In this document: positions 43,042 through 51,136 of the stretch, in pieces | How positions within the stretch are numbered: position 1 is the first letter of the stretch | How the letters are laid out: the number at the start of each line of letters is the position of its first letter | NCBI GenBank assembly: GCA_964599895.1 | Contig: CAZRHT010000005.1 | Coordinates: 1 to 64,000, forward strand | Source: UM-FILTER-49-7 sp964599895 | Lineage (GTDB): Bacteria; Acidobacteriota; Holophagae; Thermotomaculales; Thermotomaculaceae | DNA length: 64,000 nt | Direction: 5' to 3' | The notes under the pieces: generated by a model | Database searches by the model: none | Told to the model about the DNA's origin: nothing | Seen by the model: only the letters and a program-made list of their open reading frames with translations | Made by a program: the position numbers and the translations under genes

Positions 43042-44246
43042 TTTTTGAGCTCCTCCAAAAGGATCTGATGACCCATTTTATCGCGTTTTGTTTCCAGATA
43101 GTGAAGATTTGCGGGGTTGGGCTGCATTTCAATAGAGACTCTTTCCAAAACAGATAAGCCATAGCCCTTCAGGGCAATGATCTTGGTGGGATTGTTGGTG
43201 AGCAGTCGAAGTTTTCGAATTCCCAGATCAAGAAGAATCTGGGCACCTATTCCATAGTCCCTGATATCGGGTTTGAATCCCAGTTTGCAATTGGCTTCGA
43301 CGGTGTCGTGGCCCTGATCCTGAAGCTGATAGGCCAGAATTTTGTTCTTAAGGCCAATACCCCGACCTTCATGGGGAAGATAGACGACCACTCCACCTTC
43401 CTGCCCGATCTTCTGCAGGGCCGCGGTTAGCTGGTCTCCACAATCACATCGCATTGAACCCAGAACATCTCCGGTTTTACATTCGGAGTGCATTCGGACA
43501 AGGGTAGGGTCATCCGCGTTGAAATCTCCTTTCACAATGGCCAGATAATCTTTCTCATCCAGGTCACAATTGTAATAAATCAGCTTAAAATTCCCGTAAC
43601 GGGAAGGGAAATCTACAGTTGCTACCCGATGCACCAACTTTTCATAACGACTCCTGTAAGCGATCAGGTCGGCTATGGTCACAATAGGTATCTGCATTTT
43701 TTCTGACATTTCTGTCAGCTGGGGAAGCCTTGCCATTGTGCCATCTTCATTCATGATTTCGCAGAGTACCCCTGAGGGAGTCAGACCGGAAAGCCTTGCC
43801 AGATCCACAGATGCTTCGGTGTGGCCGGCCCGCTTCAGCACTCCGCCCTTTTTTGCCACAAGGGGGAAAACATGCCCTGGACGGGCCAGATCTTCCGGTT
43901 TAGCGGCTGAATTTACAATGACCTCAATCGTGCGGGCTCTGTCTGAAGCGGAAATTCCGGTCGTAGTACCGAAGACCGCATCCACGCTTTCGGTGAAGGC
44001 AGTTGAGTGACGGGCAGTATTCTTCTGAACCATGGGTTCAAGAGCCAACTCCTGTGCCCGCTCCGCTGTGACAGCAACACAGATGAGACCGCGGGCATTT
44101 TGTGCCATAAAATTGATTGCTTCGGGAGTTATCTTGTCCGAGGCGACGATAAAATCACCCTCGTTTTCACGGTTCTCATCATCCACAACAATCAGAAAAC
44201 CACCTTCCCGGAAACGGGTCAGCGCGTCTTCAATGGGAATAATCAT
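43038..44246 (-). CDS. ribBA: Bifunctional DHBP synthase/GTP cyclohydrolase II
   Basis: This 402-residue fusion starts both branches of riboflavin synthesis. The N-terminal RibB half has DDENRENEGDFIVA and RAGHTEASVDLARL. The C-terminal RibA half has the zinc motif C-x10-C-x-C (CKTGDVLGSMRCDC), YLPHEGRGIGL and RLLTNNPTKI. Both halves look complete. It overlaps ribE and ribH by four bases each. Confidence 0.97.
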   Translation of the reverse strand: MIIPIEDALTRFREGGFLIVVDDENRENEGDFIVASDKITPEAINFMAQNARGLICVAVTAERAQELALEPMVQKNTARHSTAFTESVDAVFGTTTGISASDRARTIEVIVNSAAKPEDLARPGHVFPLVAKKGGVLKRAGHTEASVDLARLSGLTPSGVLCEIMNEDGTMARLPQLTEMSEKMQIPIVTIADLIAYRSRYEKLVHRVATVDFPSRYGNFKLIYYNCDLDEKDYLAIVKGDFNADDPTLVRMHSECKTGDVLGSMRCDCGDQLTAALQKIGQEGGVVVYLPHEGRGIGLKNKILAYQLQDQGHDTVEANCKLGFKPDIRDYGIGAQILLDLGIRKLRLLTNNPTKIIALKGYGLSVLERVSIEMQPNPANLHYLETKRDKMGHQILLEELKK

Positions 44247-44836
44247 TCTGACTCCTTTTGAAATTGATAAAGATATTTACCAATGATATCGGTTTCAATG
44301 TTCACAGTATCTCCCTTCTTAAGAGTATGGAGGTTCGTTGCATTCAGTGTGAAGGGAATGACTGAAACGGTTACAATCAACCCTGATTTACGGGCGATGG
44401 TAAGGGACACACCATTCACGCAGATGGAACCATGAAGAACGGTTAGAATCGCCCACTCTTGCGGCAAACGAATATCAAGGAGGCAAGTCTCTTGCCTTCG
44501 TATGATTCGGGTGACGGTGGCAACGGAATCTACATGACCCTGAACCAGATGTCCCCCCAGGCGTGCGTTGACCCTCAGTGCACGTTCAAGATTGACTATT
44601 GTCTTGGTCTTCCAGTGCTTTACTGTTGTCTTGCTCAAAGTTTCGGCTGCAGCATAAACGGAAAACCCGGTGCTGGAACAACCAATTACGGTCTGGCACA
44701 CGCCATCCACAGCCACACTGTTGTCCACGGACAGGTCATCAAGAATATCGTGGCACGTGATTTCGATTTCAATGCCACCCGCTCGTTTTCTGAGGGTTTG
44801 GATTTTGCCTGTTTCCTCTATAATTCCCGTAAACAT
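44243..44836 (-). CDS. ribE: Riboflavin synthase alpha subunit
   Basis: This 197-residue enzyme has the expected tandem lumazine-binding repeats. The first begins MFTGIIEETGKI and includes SVAVDGVCQTVI; the second includes GHLVQGHVD and SICVNGVSLTI. It dismutates two lumazines to riboflavin. It overlaps the ribD end by 19 bases and the ribBA start by four. Confidence 0.96.
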   Translation of the reverse strand: MFTGIIEETGKIQTLRKRAGGIEIEITCHDILDDLSVDNSVAVDGVCQTVIGCSSTGFSVYAAAETLSKTTVKHWKTKTIVNLERALRVNARLGGHLVQGHVDSVATVTRIIRRQETCLLDIRLPQEWAILTVLHGSICVNGVSLTIARKSGLIVTVSVIPFTLNATNLHTLKKGDTVNIETDIIGKYLYQFQKESE

Positions 44837-45855
44837 ATTTTTGCATCCTGTCCTGAAAGGCGAATTGCTTCTGCCATAGTTCTGCCCCGCATGCGAAAGA
44901 GCGGGATTCCATCGCCGAGAATGATGGGTGCTACATATATCAGGAACTCATTCACCAGTCCCTGCTCAGTAAACGCGCCAAAAATTTCTGCACCACCTTC
45001 TACCAGAAGGGATGTCAGACCCATTGTAGCAAAAGACTTGAGTACTGGGGTAAGTTCCGGCCCACTATCTTCCAGCAGCTGAACGCCCATGCTCTCCAAC
45101 TTAACTGTCTTTTCATCGGTCATTGCATCGGGAGCAGTAACCAGAATGGTGCCGTTTGTGAAAACATTGGATTCCGGCGGGAGGTTTCCCGAACTGTTCA
45201 GGACAATGTTCAAAGGATTGCGACCCTTCACCATGCGGACAGAAAGCTGCGGATTATCAGCCCGAACGGTACCGGCTCCGACCAGAACGGCATCCATCTG
45301 GCTCCTGAGGCGATGTACTTCAGCGCGTGACTGGGAATTTGATATCCATTTGCCGTTTCCGGTAGTATCGGCAATAAAACCATCCAGTGTGATAGCGGCC
45401 TTCAAAATGACATAGGGTCGTCCCGTTGACACGAAGTGAATAAAAAATCGGTTCAATTTTCTGGCTTCTGCTTCCAGATGACCAACGCTTACTTCTATGC
45501 CAGCTTCTGCCAGCTTGCGAATCCCCTGCCCGTTCACTTCTGGATTGGGATCTTTCATGGCAACGAAAACTCGTTTCACCTTTTCCCGAATGAGACGGTC
45601 CGCACATGGTGGGGTCTTCCCAAAGTGAGAACACGGCTCCATTGTTACGTATATGTCGGCGTCGATCGCAGGCTCCGTTGCGTTGTTGATGGCCTCTATT
45701 TCCGCATGGGGGCCCCCGAAGTGATGATGATACCCTTCACCGATAATGCGGCCTTTTTTTGCGATGACGCAACCAACCATCGGATTTGGCGAAACAAAAC
45801 CCAGGCCCCGTTTTGCCAGGGTCAATGCACGTTGCATGAATTCAATTCGAAACAT
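44818..45855 (-). CDS. ribD: Bifunctional riboflavin deaminase/reductase
   Basis: This 345-residue protein has an N-terminal cytidine-deaminase-type zinc domain (GGPHAEIEAI and the PCSHFGKTPPC motif). A C-terminal reductase domain follows (LKAAITLDGFIADTTGNGKWIS, AVLVGAGTVRADNPQLSVR, LLVEGGAEIFGAF). It is the first gene of ribD-ribE-ribBA-ribH. GGAGG lies six bases before the ATG. Its promoter leaves only about 13 bases of leader. Confidence 0.96.
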   Translation of the reverse strand: MFRIEFMQRALTLAKRGLGFVSPNPMVGCVIAKKGRIIGEGYHHHFGGPHAEIEAINNATEPAIDADIYVTMEPCSHFGKTPPCADRLIREKVKRVFVAMKDPNPEVNGQGIRKLAEAGIEVSVGHLEAEARKLNRFFIHFVSTGRPYVILKAAITLDGFIADTTGNGKWISNSQSRAEVHRLRSQMDAVLVGAGTVRADNPQLSVRMVKGRNPLNIVLNSSGNLPPESNVFTNGTILVTAPDAMTDEKTVKLESMGVQLLEDSGPELTPVLKSFATMGLTSLLVEGGAEIFGAFTEQGLVNEFLIYVAPIILGDGIPLFRMRGRTMAEAIRLSGQDAKICLREL

Positions 45856-45874
45856 TCAATTCCTCCACCGGAAT

Positions 45875-45903
45875 ATTGTAGGAGAGAATGACAAATCGTG
45901 CAA
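45875..45903 (-). promoter_or_regulatory. Candidate promoter of the rib operon
   Basis: On the minus strand TTGCAC, a 17-base spacer and TACAAT. The start near 45868 leaves almost no leader before ribD, so an FMN riboswitch cannot fit, and none of its conserved helices are seen. Confidence 0.5.
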
Positions 45904-45918
45904 TGAAATAGCACTTCC

Positions 45919-45950
45919 AAAAAAAAAGGCCGGGATTATTCCCGGCCTTT
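45919..45950 (-). terminator. Rho-independent terminator after the binding-protein gene
   Basis: The eleven-pair stem AAAGGCCGGGA/TCCCGGCCTTT has a four-base loop. On the minus strand it is followed by a U-tract (the A-run 45919-45927). It lies about 20 bases after the stop of the solute-binding lipoprotein gene and insulates it from the rib operon. Confidence 0.92.
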
Positions 45951-45970
45951 CATTTTTACAGGAAAGCAGA

Positions 45971-47155
45971 TTATTTTACTTTCAGTACGGAGTCCTTAAT
46001 CTGAGCTACGTCCTCGTCGGTCAGGAGGGTGTATTTCAGATCGCCGTTTTCTTCAAAGCCACGGACGCGGAATATCTTTGGATACTGAACCACATCTCCG
46101 TAACGGTCAAAGGTGATGTCTCCGGAGACGCCCTTGAATTGCTTGACCTGCTGGAGGCGACGGAGAATATCATCGGGACGCGAGCTCTTGGAGAAAGCTT
46201 TGGCGGCGATGGTAATTGCATCGTATCCATGGGCAGCATATACGCCTGGTGTTTTTCCGCAGATGTCCACATAGTCACCAACGAAAGCACGGGTTTTTTC
46301 ATCGGTGGCCTTCGGGTTGAATGGGGCTTTTGCGAAAATCACGCCCACAGCGGCTTCGCCGGTTGATTTCAGAAAATCTTCCCTTGAACCAGAAGACGTA
46401 ACAAAAATATAAGCTTTTGATTTGACTTCGTGGAGGGCTTTCAAAAGTTGAGCGGAATCTTCAGGGTAACCGGCAATCAAGACTGCTTCGGGAGCCAGTG
46501 CATTGATTTTCTCGGCAATGGCGAGAAAATCTGAATAGGTGGAATCCGGGGAATAGCGGATTACTTCGGGAATATTCATTGCCTGGGTTCCCCTGGCAAT
46601 CCGTATGATTTCATTTGAAATGCCATATCCGTATTCATTCTTGATGGCTACGGGGACAAATTTGCGAATAAACAACTGGTTGAACATCGTGTCAGAAATG
46701 CGGCGCGCTTCAATCGTGTCGGAAGGATACACGCGAAATGTATAGTCGTTTCCCTGCTTTGTGAGGCGGGGGCTGGAGGATGTGGGCGAAATCAGTGGAA
46801 CTTCATATTTCTGTGCCAAAGGGGCAAGGGAAAGTGTGACTTCGCTTGAAACTGCGCCCACAACAACACGGACGCCTTTCTCCCGTACCAGTCGAATATA
46901 TGCTTCAGTGCCTTTATCCGGCAGCCCCAGTGAATCTTCAAAGAAGACTTCAACCGGTTTGTTCCGGATGCCACCGTTGGCATTGAGATGTTTAACTCCA
47001 ACTTTGATCGCACACTGAATGTCCTTTCCAATTGATGCCAGTGGCCCGGATAGCGGTAAGATCGCACCGATTTTCACTGTTTTCTCTCCGGAACATCCGG
47101 TCATCATCATCATGGAAACTGTGATAAATCCTATGAATACCAGCAGTTTTTTCAT
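45971..47155 (-). CDS. Branched-chain amino acid-type ABC solute-binding lipoprotein
   Basis: This 394-residue lipoprotein (lipobox MMTGC) is of the LivJ/LivK periplasmic-binding fold: VKIGAILPLSGPLASIGKD, AVSSEVTLSLAPLAQKYEVPLISPTSSSP, then PEAVLIAGYPEDSAQLLKAL and YAAHGYDAITIAAKAF. No permease or ATPase genes are adjacent, so it either serves a transporter elsewhere or acts as a receptor. GGGGGAGG precedes the ATG. It has its own promoter and terminator. Confidence 0.9.
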   Translation of the reverse strand: MKKLLVFIGFITVSMMMMTGCSGEKTVKIGAILPLSGPLASIGKDIQCAIKVGVKHLNANGGIRNKPVEVFFEDSLGLPDKGTEAYIRLVREKGVRVVVGAVSSEVTLSLAPLAQKYEVPLISPTSSSPRLTKQGNDYTFRVYPSDTIEARRISDTMFNQLFIRKFVPVAIKNEYGYGISNEIIRIARGTQAMNIPEVIRYSPDSTYSDFLAIAEKINALAPEAVLIAGYPEDSAQLLKALHEVKSKAYIFVTSSGSREDFLKSTGEAAVGVIFAKAPFNPKATDEKTRAFVGDYVDICGKTPGVYAAHGYDAITIAAKAFSKSSRPDDILRRLQQVKQFKGVSGDITFDRYGDVVQYPKIFRVRGFEENGDLKYTLLTDEDVAQIKDSVLKVK

Positions 47156-47194
47156 AGAGCCTCCCCCGATTAAAATGGTTCTTCAACAGGAATG

Positions 47195-47223
47195 AACATA
47201 GCAAATTCCCCTGGGAAAGTCAA
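47195..47223 (-). promoter_or_regulatory. Promoter of the solute-binding lipoprotein gene
   Basis: On the minus strand TTGACT, a 17-base spacer and TATGTT. The spacer carries a 12-base inverted repeat TTCCC-CT-GGGAA (47206-47217), a candidate operator. Confidence 0.55.
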
Positions 47224-47245
47224 AGAAAGGATGACGAAATAAAAA

Positions 47246-47263
47246 AAGTGAAATAAATCACTT
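47246..47263. promoter_or_regulatory. Candidate ArsR-type operator upstream of the hydrogenase operon
   Basis: A perfect inverted repeat AAGTGA-N6-TCACTT lies 62 bases before the ArsR-like gene. It overlaps a possible -35 box (TTGCCA, 47262-47267); the matching -10 is weak (TAATTT). Size and symmetry suit an ArsR-family dimer, so autoregulation is plausible. Confidence 0.4.
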
Positions 47264-47325
47264 GCCAAGGAAACAAAATGTGTTAATTTGCAAAGTGTAA
47301 TCTTTCACAAGGGTGGTGAGGGAGA

Positions 47326-47616
47326 ATGAAAGAAAATCTGATCCAGAAAATGAAGGCATTATCCAACGAGTGCAGAGTTGACCTCATGCTGATATTAGCA
47401 AAGGCCGAGGAACCGATGTGCGTCGGGAAACTGGCAGCAGCCATCGGGCTTGCTGAGGCTCGGATTTCCAGAGCGCTTCAAATCCTCTCTTATGCCGGAT
47501 TGATTGTGGCAAAGCGCGAGGGAGCTCGCGTTTTTTACAATCTGAATGCAGATGACTGCGTGGCGATGTCGTTGAGCAAATGCCTGGTCGGTGCGGTGGA
47601 ATTTCCCCCAAAATAG
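47326..47616 (+). CDS. ArsR-family transcriptional regulator
   Basis: This 96-residue winged-helix protein of the ArsR/SmtB family has MKALSNECRVDLMLILAKAEEPMCVGKLAAAIGLAEARISRALQILSYAGLIVAKREGARVFYNL in sequence order (helix-turn-helix about 36-58). It has four cysteines (16, 32, 78, 85). Cys32 lies near the classic metal-site helix, but the ELCVCDL pair is incomplete. It is 33 bases before the hydrogenase genes and probably their regulator. Confidence 0.9.
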   Translation: MKENLIQKMKALSNECRVDLMLILAKAEEPMCVGKLAAAIGLAEARISRALQILSYAGLIVAKREGARVFYNLNADDCVAMSLSKCLVGAVEFPPK

Positions 47617-47649
47617 AAACCCAAAGAAATTATGAAAAAGGATGGTGAG

Positions 47650-48162
47650 ATGACAACAGGAACACAGGCGGCAATTGATGAGCTGCATGAAATCCTCCTC
47701 AAGCATGGGAAGGATCGGACTGAGTTGCTGCCGATACTGGTTGATGTCAACAATTATTTCGGTCACATTGACAGTAACGCAATCGTTGAAGTGAGTCGAT
47801 ACACGAATGTCCCCATAGGAGAAATCCATGGGGTCATTACGTTTTATTCATTCCTTGGCCAGAAGAAGCGAGGAAAGACAGTTATTCGTCTCTGTCGGAC
47901 AATCAGTTGTGATATGGCTGGCAAAGAGCAGATTGTGCGCGTGCTGGAAAAGGAATTGGGCATCCGTTTTGGTGAAACCACTGAGGATGGAATGTTCAGC
48001 CTGGAATATACAAACTGTATCGGAATGTGCAGCAATCCTCCGGCCATGCTGATCAACGACCAGGCATACGGAGATCTTACTCCTGAGCGGGTTGTTGAGA
48101 TCCTGAGTTCATTTAAGCTCTCGGAGTATCAGGATATGTTCGGGTATGGGGGTGTGGAATGA
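47650..48162 (+). CDS. [FeFe]-hydrogenase HydC/NuoE-like [2Fe-2S] subunit
   Basis: About 170 residues. A helical N-terminus typical of NuoE (LLPILVDVNNYFGHI) is followed by a thioredoxin-like [2Fe-2S] domain with C-x4-C (LCRTISC) and C-x3-C (CIGMC). It passes electrons between the flavoprotein and the hydrogenase subunit. The ATG at 47650 has AAGGA seven bases upstream; an ATG at 47632 in the same frame is possible. The stop overlaps the next gene by four bases. Confidence 0.9.
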   Translation: MTTGTQAAIDELHEILLKHGKDRTELLPILVDVNNYFGHIDSNAIVEVSRYTNVPIGEIHGVITFYSFLGQKKRGKTVIRLCRTISCDMAGKEQIVRVLEKELGIRFGETTEDGMFSLEYTNCIGMCSNPPAMLINDQAYGDLTPERVVEILSSFKLSEYQDMFGYGGVE

Positions 48163-49328
48163 AAGACGGAAAGAAGAAGATCCTGTTTGGCGAATTTGTG
48201 ACAGGTGCCGGCATTTCCAGGGCACTTGAAATGGGTGCGGGAAAAGTTGTGGAGGAGGTTAAGTCTTCCAATCTGAGGGGCCGTGGCGGCGCCGGTTTTC
48301 CTACCGGTTTAAAGTGGTTTTTGACTGCACAGCAGAAATCTGATGAAAAATTTGTAATCTGTAACGCAGATGAGGGAGAACCGGGAACTTTTAAAGACAG
48401 ACTCCTGTTGATGGAACAACCCGAGAAAATGCTGGAGGGGATGACAATTGCCGGATTTGCTATTGGGGCATCCAGTGGGTTTATTTACCTCAGAGGCGAA
48501 TACATTTATCTGAGAAAAGGTTTGGAAAATGCTATTGCTTCCTTGAAGAAGAATAATTTTCTGGGCAAGAACATTATGGGTAGCGATTTTTCGTTTGATG
48601 TGGAAATTCGTCTCGGAGCAGGCGCTTATGTGTGTGGAGAAGAATTCGCTTTGATTTCGTCCATGAATGGCTATCGGGGCGAGCCCAGAAACAAACCGCC
48701 ATATCCCAGTGAGACAGGATACCGAGACAAGCCGACGGTTGTAAACAATGTGGAAACTCTCTGCTATATTCCCTACATTTTAACGAAGGGGGCAGAGTGG
48801 TTCAAGGAACACGGAACCCAGGCCTCCACCGGGACTAAACTCTTTTCAGTTTCGGGAGACGTAAAACATCCGGGAGTATATGAATTGGAGTTGGGAATCA
48901 CAGTCAATCAACTGCTTACCGAAGTGGGCGGTGAAGGTGCAAAATCTGTGCAGGTTGGCGGAGCCTCCGGTTTGAACGTGGCCGAAAAGGATTTTGATAA
49001 GCCGATTTGCTTTGAGGGATTACCCCCGGGTGGCTCCATCATTGTTTTCAACCACAAGCGGGATATGCTTCATGTGCTCAAGAACTTCATGGAGTTTTTT
49101 GTGGAGGAGTCCTGTGGACAGTGTACACCCTGTCGGGAAGGAAACTACCGGCTGTTGGAAGGAGTAGAGATGCTCGAGAAAGGGGAGTGTTCGGTTCGGT
49201 ATCTGAAAGAACTCGAGGCTCTCTGTGACGTTATGAAAGACTCGTCCAAGTGTGGACTTGGTCAGACTTCTCCCAATGCGTTTCTGTCCATTGTTGAAAA
49301 TTTTAAAACTGAAATTCTATACCGGTGA
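48159..49328 (+). CDS. [FeFe]-hydrogenase HydB/NuoF-like flavoprotein, core only
   Basis: This 389-residue NADH-oxidising FMN subunit has the glycine-rich NADH/FMN site (SNLRGRGGAGFPTGLKW), NADEGEPGTFKDR and the GAYVCGEE loop. The [4Fe-4S] site is C-x2-C-x2-C (SCGQCTPCREG) plus a later Cys (SKCGLGQ). Unlike the bifurcating HydB, it has neither the N-terminal thioredoxin-like nor the C-terminal 2[4Fe-4S] ferredoxin domain. It starts four bases inside the HydC-like stop. Confidence 0.92.
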   Translation: MKDGKKKILFGEFVTGAGISRALEMGAGKVVEEVKSSNLRGRGGAGFPTGLKWFLTAQQKSDEKFVICNADEGEPGTFKDRLLLMEQPEKMLEGMTIAGFAIGASSGFIYLRGEYIYLRKGLENAIASLKKNNFLGKNIMGSDFSFDVEIRLGAGAYVCGEEFALISSMNGYRGEPRNKPPYPSETGYRDKPTVVNNVETLCYIPYILTKGAEWFKEHGTQASTGTKLFSVSGDVKHPGVYELELGITVNQLLTEVGGEGAKSVQVGGASGLNVAEKDFDKPICFEGLPPGGSIIVFNHKRDMLHVLKNFMEFFVEESCGQCTPCREGNYRLLEGVEMLEKGECSVRYLKELEALCDVMKDSSKCGLGQTSPNAFLSIVENFKTEILYR

Positions 49329-49336
49329 GGATTGAC

Positions 49337-51136
49337 ATGAGTGAAATGATTCCTGTTCAAATTGACGATATTAAGTGCGAAGTGGAAAAAGGAACTACCA
49401 TCCTTCAGGCGTGCAAGTGCGCGGGACTGAGGATACCAACGTTGTGCCACCACCCGGACCTGGAAGTGGCAGGCATTTGCAGAATATGCGTTGTGGAGGT
49501 AGAAGGAATGAGCGGCCTCCAGGCTGCCTGCGCTTTCCCGATTCGACAAGCGATTCAAGTTCATACCAATTCTCCCCGGGTGCGCCGCGCCCGCAGAGTG
49601 AATCTTGACCTGATGCTTTCTGAGCATTATGGAGATTGCTACACTTGCGTTCGCAATGGAACGTGTGAACTTCAGGAACTGGCCAGAGAATATGGTGTGG
49701 ACCGATACAGATATCCCAGTACTACAACTCCCAAATTCAAAATTGACCGGTCCACTTCCATCGTGAGAGATCAGAACAAATGCATTTCCTGCAAGCGATG
49801 CATCCGTACATGTATTGATCTTCAGCAGGTTTCGGCATTGGAAACAGCAAACAAAGGCCATGACGTCTTGATTCAAACAGCCTTTGATAAACCCATCTCT
49901 GATGTGGTATGCATCAATTGTGGTCAGTGCATTAATCGTTGCCCCACCGGTGCCCTTCGATCTAACATGCCGAACGAACTGATTTGGCAGGCAATCGATG
50001 ATCCGGAAAAGCATGTGATCATCCAGACGGCCCCCAGCCCGCGTGCTGCAATTGGTGAAGAATTTGACTATGAGCCGGGAACATCGGTAACGAAAAAACT
50101 CAATGCTGCCCTTCGCAGGGTGGGATTTGACAGGGTATTTGACACGAATTTCACGGCGGATCTCACCATCATGGAGGAGGGAACAGAGCTGTTGACGCGG
50201 TTGAAGAAGGCACTGGTGGATGGCGATTCTTCGGTCAAAGTCCCAATGTTTACCTCCTGTTCCCCGGGTTGGGTGAAGTATGCTGAGCACTACTATCCCG
50301 AATTTCTGGACCATCTGTCCACGTGCAAGAGCCCGCAGCAGATGTTCGGAGCAATTTTGAAAACCTACTACGCGAAAAAAATGGGAATAGATCCCGAGAA
50401 AATGGTGGTTGTCGCATTGATGCCCTGTGTAGCAAAGAAATTTGAATGTAACCGCCCGGAAATGATGGACAGCGGCTGCAAAGATGTGGACTTTGGCCTC
50501 ACTACCAGGGAGATGGCAGTGATGATTAAAGAAGCCGGGATCCATCTGAAGGACATGCCGGACGAAGATTTCGACCATCCCCTCGGACTGGGTTCCGGGG
50601 CGGGTTTGATTTTCGGTGCAACAGGTGGTGTAATGGAAGCTGCTATTCGCAGCGTGTACGAAATTGTGACCGGAAGGGAAGTGCCGTTCAAGGGTCTTGA
50701 GATTACCCCAGTTCGTGGAATGGAAGGGCTTCGGGACGCCGCACTGACCATTGAGGACCCCCTTCCCGAGTACCAATGGCTGGAGGGTGTGACATTGAAA
50801 GTGGCTGTTGCCCATGGAACCGCTAATGCCAAGGTATTGATGGAAAAGCTGAAAAAGGGAGACTTGGACTATCATTTTGTTGAAGTGATGGCTTGTCCCG
50901 GAGGCTGTCTTGGCGGTGGGGGTCAACCGATTCCAACATCTCCGGAAATCAGAGCTGCGAGAGCCCGTGCAATCTATGCGGAGGACCACCAGCTTGTTTT
51001 AAGAAAATCCCACGAAAATTCTGAAGTCATTCAGTTGTACGCGGACTTCCTGGGAGAACCCCTGGGTCATTTGTCACATAAATTGCTGCATACCCACTAT
51101 ACCCCGAGGGGGCGGTTCTTTCTGGAGGGAGTTTGA
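49337..51136 (+). CDS. hydA: [FeFe]-hydrogenase catalytic subunit HydA
   Basis: This 599-residue enzyme reduces protons to H2. The order is a [2Fe-2S] domain (Cys37, 48, 51, 65), a His/Cys [4Fe-4S] site (His97, Cys101, 104, 110) and two [4Fe-4S] clusters (Cys149-159 and 192-202). The H-cluster domain follows: L1 TSCSPGW (Cys308), L2 MPCVAKKFE (Cys364), L3 ACPGGCLGGGGQP (Cys520, 524), then the small-subunit-like tail. L1 has Ser where the canonical TSCCPGW has a second Cys. The ATG at 49337 is chosen because GGTGAGGA lies upstream; a GTG at 49325 is less likely. Confidence 0.95.
   Translation: MSEMIPVQIDDIKCEVEKGTTILQACKCAGLRIPTLCHHPDLEVAGICRICVVEVEGMSGLQAACAFPIRQAIQVHTNSPRVRRARRVNLDLMLSEHYGDCYTCVRNGTCELQELAREYGVDRYRYPSTTTPKFKIDRSTSIVRDQNKCISCKRCIRTCIDLQQVSALETANKGHDVLIQTAFDKPISDVVCINCGQCINRCPTGALRSNMPNELIWQAIDDPEKHVIIQTAPSPRAAIGEEFDYEPGTSVTKKLNAALRRVGFDRVFDTNFTADLTIMEEGTELLTRLKKALVDGDSSVKVPMFTSCSPGWVKYAEHYYPEFLDHLSTCKSPQQMFGAILKTYYAKKMGIDPEKMVVVALMPCVAKKFECNRPEMMDSGCKDVDFGLTTREMAVMIKEAGIHLKDMPDEDFDHPLGLGSGAGLIFGATGGVMEAAIRSVYEIVTGREVPFKGLEITPVRGMEGLRDAALTIEDPLPEYQWLEGVTLKVAVAHGTANAKVLMEKLKKGDLDYHFVEVMACPGGCLGGGGQPIPTSPEIRAARARAIYAEDHQLVLRKSHENSEVIQLYADFLGEPLGHLSHKLLHTHYTPRGRFFLEGV

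Noticed and set aside
45856..45918. FMN riboswitch before ribD
   Set aside because: The gap is too short and none of the conserved FMN-element segments are present.
49262..50989. 575-residue open frame on the minus strand opposite hydA
   Set aside because: It lies fully antisense to a motif-complete hydrogenase gene and resembles no protein family; it is a by-product of codon bias.
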